DNA from: Pseudomonas luteola NBRC 103146
GTDB taxonomy: Bacteria > Pseudomonadota > Gammaproteobacteria > Pseudomonadales > Pseudomonadaceae
Length of the DNA: 64,000 nucleotides
Direction: 5' to 3'
NCBI RefSeq assembly: GCF_002091675.1
Contig: NZ_BDAE01000003.1
Location: forward strand, 62,001 to 126,000
Positions 63,380-64,000 of this stretch are shown one piece after another. The translations under genes were made by a program, and so were the position numbers. The number at the start of each line of letters is the position of its first letter. Within the stretch, counting starts at the first letter, position 1. The notes under the pieces were generated by a model that saw nothing but the letters and a program-made list of their open reading frames with translations, was not told the origin of the DNA and ran no database searches.

Positions 63380-64000
63380 TTAGAACAACACGCGGCAGCG
63401 AATGGTGCCCTTGACGTTCTGCAGCTTCTCCTGAGCCATGTCAGAGTAGGCGGCATCTACGTCGACTACCACATAACCGACTTTTTCGTCCGTCTGCAGG
63501 TACTGACCGGAAATGTTGATGCCGTTTTCGGACAGCACACGGTTGATCTCAGACAGTACGCCCGGCACATTCTGGTGAATGTGCAGCAGACGATGTTTGC
63601 CCGGATGAGAGGGCAGCGCCACTTCCGGGAAGTTGACGGAGGATACGGACGTACCGTTGTCGCTGTACTTCACCAGCTTCTCGGCCACTTCCAGACCGAT
63701 GTTGGCCTGGGCCTCCATAGTGGAGCCGCCTACATGCGGGGTCAGGATGACATTGTCCAGACCACGCAGCGGGCTGATGAACTCGTCATTGTTGGAGCGC
63801 GGTTCGACCGGGAATACGTCGATGGCAGCGCCCAGTAGATGCTCGTCCTTGATGGCAGCGGCCAGTGCCTCGAGATCAACTACAGTGCCACGTGCAGCGT
63901 TAAGCAGGATGCTGCCTTTTTTCATGGCGCGGATTTCACGTTCGCCAATCATCAGTTTGGTCGAGGGCGTTTCCGGTACGTGAAGCGTTACGATGTCGGC
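63380..64000 (-). CDS. serA: D-3-phosphoglycerate dehydrogenase (5' part outside window)
   Basis: First enzyme of serine synthesis. Only the C-terminal 206 residues are here; the frame stays open to base 64000 with ADIVTLHVPETPSTKLMI at the left of the protein fragment. The NAD-binding domain shows LLNAARGTVVDLEALAAAI, DVFPVEP and LTPHVGGSTMEAQANIG with the catalytic His. A C-terminal ACT domain (about the last 75 residues, LLHIHQNVPGVLSEIN) binds serine for feedback inhibition, as in the E. coli type. Confidence 0.95.
   Translation of the reverse strand, partial: ADIVTLHVPETPSTKLMIGEREIRAMKKGSILLNAARGTVVDLEALAAAIKDEHLLGAAIDVFPVEPRSNNDEFISPLRGLDNVILTPHVGGSTMEAQANIGLEVAEKLVKYSDNGTSVSSVNFPEVALPSHPGKHRLLHIHQNVPGVLSEINRVLSENGINISGQYLQTDEKVGYVVVDVDAAYSDMAQEKLQNVKGTIRCRVLF

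Overview
This window is chromosomal DNA from a gammaproteobacterium of the genus Pseudomonas. The evidence is the gene order tsaE-amiB-mutL-miaA-hfq-hflX-hflK-hflC-hisZ-purA-tRNA-Leu-rnr-rlmB-rpsF-rpsR-(DUF2232)-rplI-dnaB, plus azurin, a vanAB/vanR module and a marR-OMF-emrA-emrB pump like PA5157-PA5160 of P. aeruginosa. By eye the base composition is only moderately GC-rich for the genus. Species cannot be fixed from sequence alone. I see no insertion sequence, phage gene or CRISPR array.

Region 1 (1-24075) is a housekeeping block read almost entirely on the + strand: threonylcarbamoyl-tRNA synthesis (partial tsaE), cell-wall amidase, mismatch repair, tRNA isopentenylation, Hfq, HflX, the HflKC membrane complex, HisZ, PurA, a tRNA-Leu(CAG) on the - strand, RNase R, RlmB, ribosomal proteins S6/S18/L9, DnaB and a YgiQ radical-SAM protein. 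Three departures from the usual Pseudomonas arrangement stand out. AmiB stops where a LysM domain would be expected. The small DUF2065 gene is absent between hflC and hisZ. A large hybrid histidine kinase sits between rlmB and rpsF.

Region 2 (24080-31514) is a run of - strand accessory genes: a Tat-exported phosphoesterase and a lipoprotein 5'-nucleotidase (phosphate or nucleotide scavenging), two near-identical 285-residue short-chain dehydrogenases flanking a mannose-6-phosphate-isomerase-like gene, and a LOG-family phosphoribohydrolase. A possible 28-codon gene and azurin follow.

Region 3 (32459-37171) is the Rut pyrimidine-degradation module: rutR divergent from rutA-rutB-rutC-rutD-rutF, with a perfect RutR-type palindrome between them. 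rutE and rutG are missing. Region 4 (38480-43947) is vanillate catabolism: an aromatic-acid MFS transporter, vanB and vanA on the - strand, vanR divergent from vanA with two VanR operator palindromes, and a short-chain dehydrogenase.

Region 5 (44042-47136) holds an AsmA-family protein and three small genes. Region 6 (47293-52555) is the most unusual part. A three-gene - strand operon encodes a 2Fe-2S/2x4Fe-4S protein, a fumarate-reductase/aspartate-oxidase-like flavoprotein without the covalent-FAD histidine, and a NuoF-like NADH-binding subunit. A succinyl-CoA:acetate-type CoA-transferase lies downstream. Together they look like a soluble NADH-linked dicarboxylate redox enzyme, with two palindromic boxes upstream of the operon.

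Region 7 (52731-64000) has a Na+/H+ antiporter, a MAPEG protein, the MarR-controlled EmrAB-type tripartite efflux operon, a thioredoxin-like membrane protein, an alpha/beta hydrolase, a DUF2059 protein, a 2OG-Fe(II) oxygenase coupled to a DUF523 protein, and the 3' part of serA running off the right edge.
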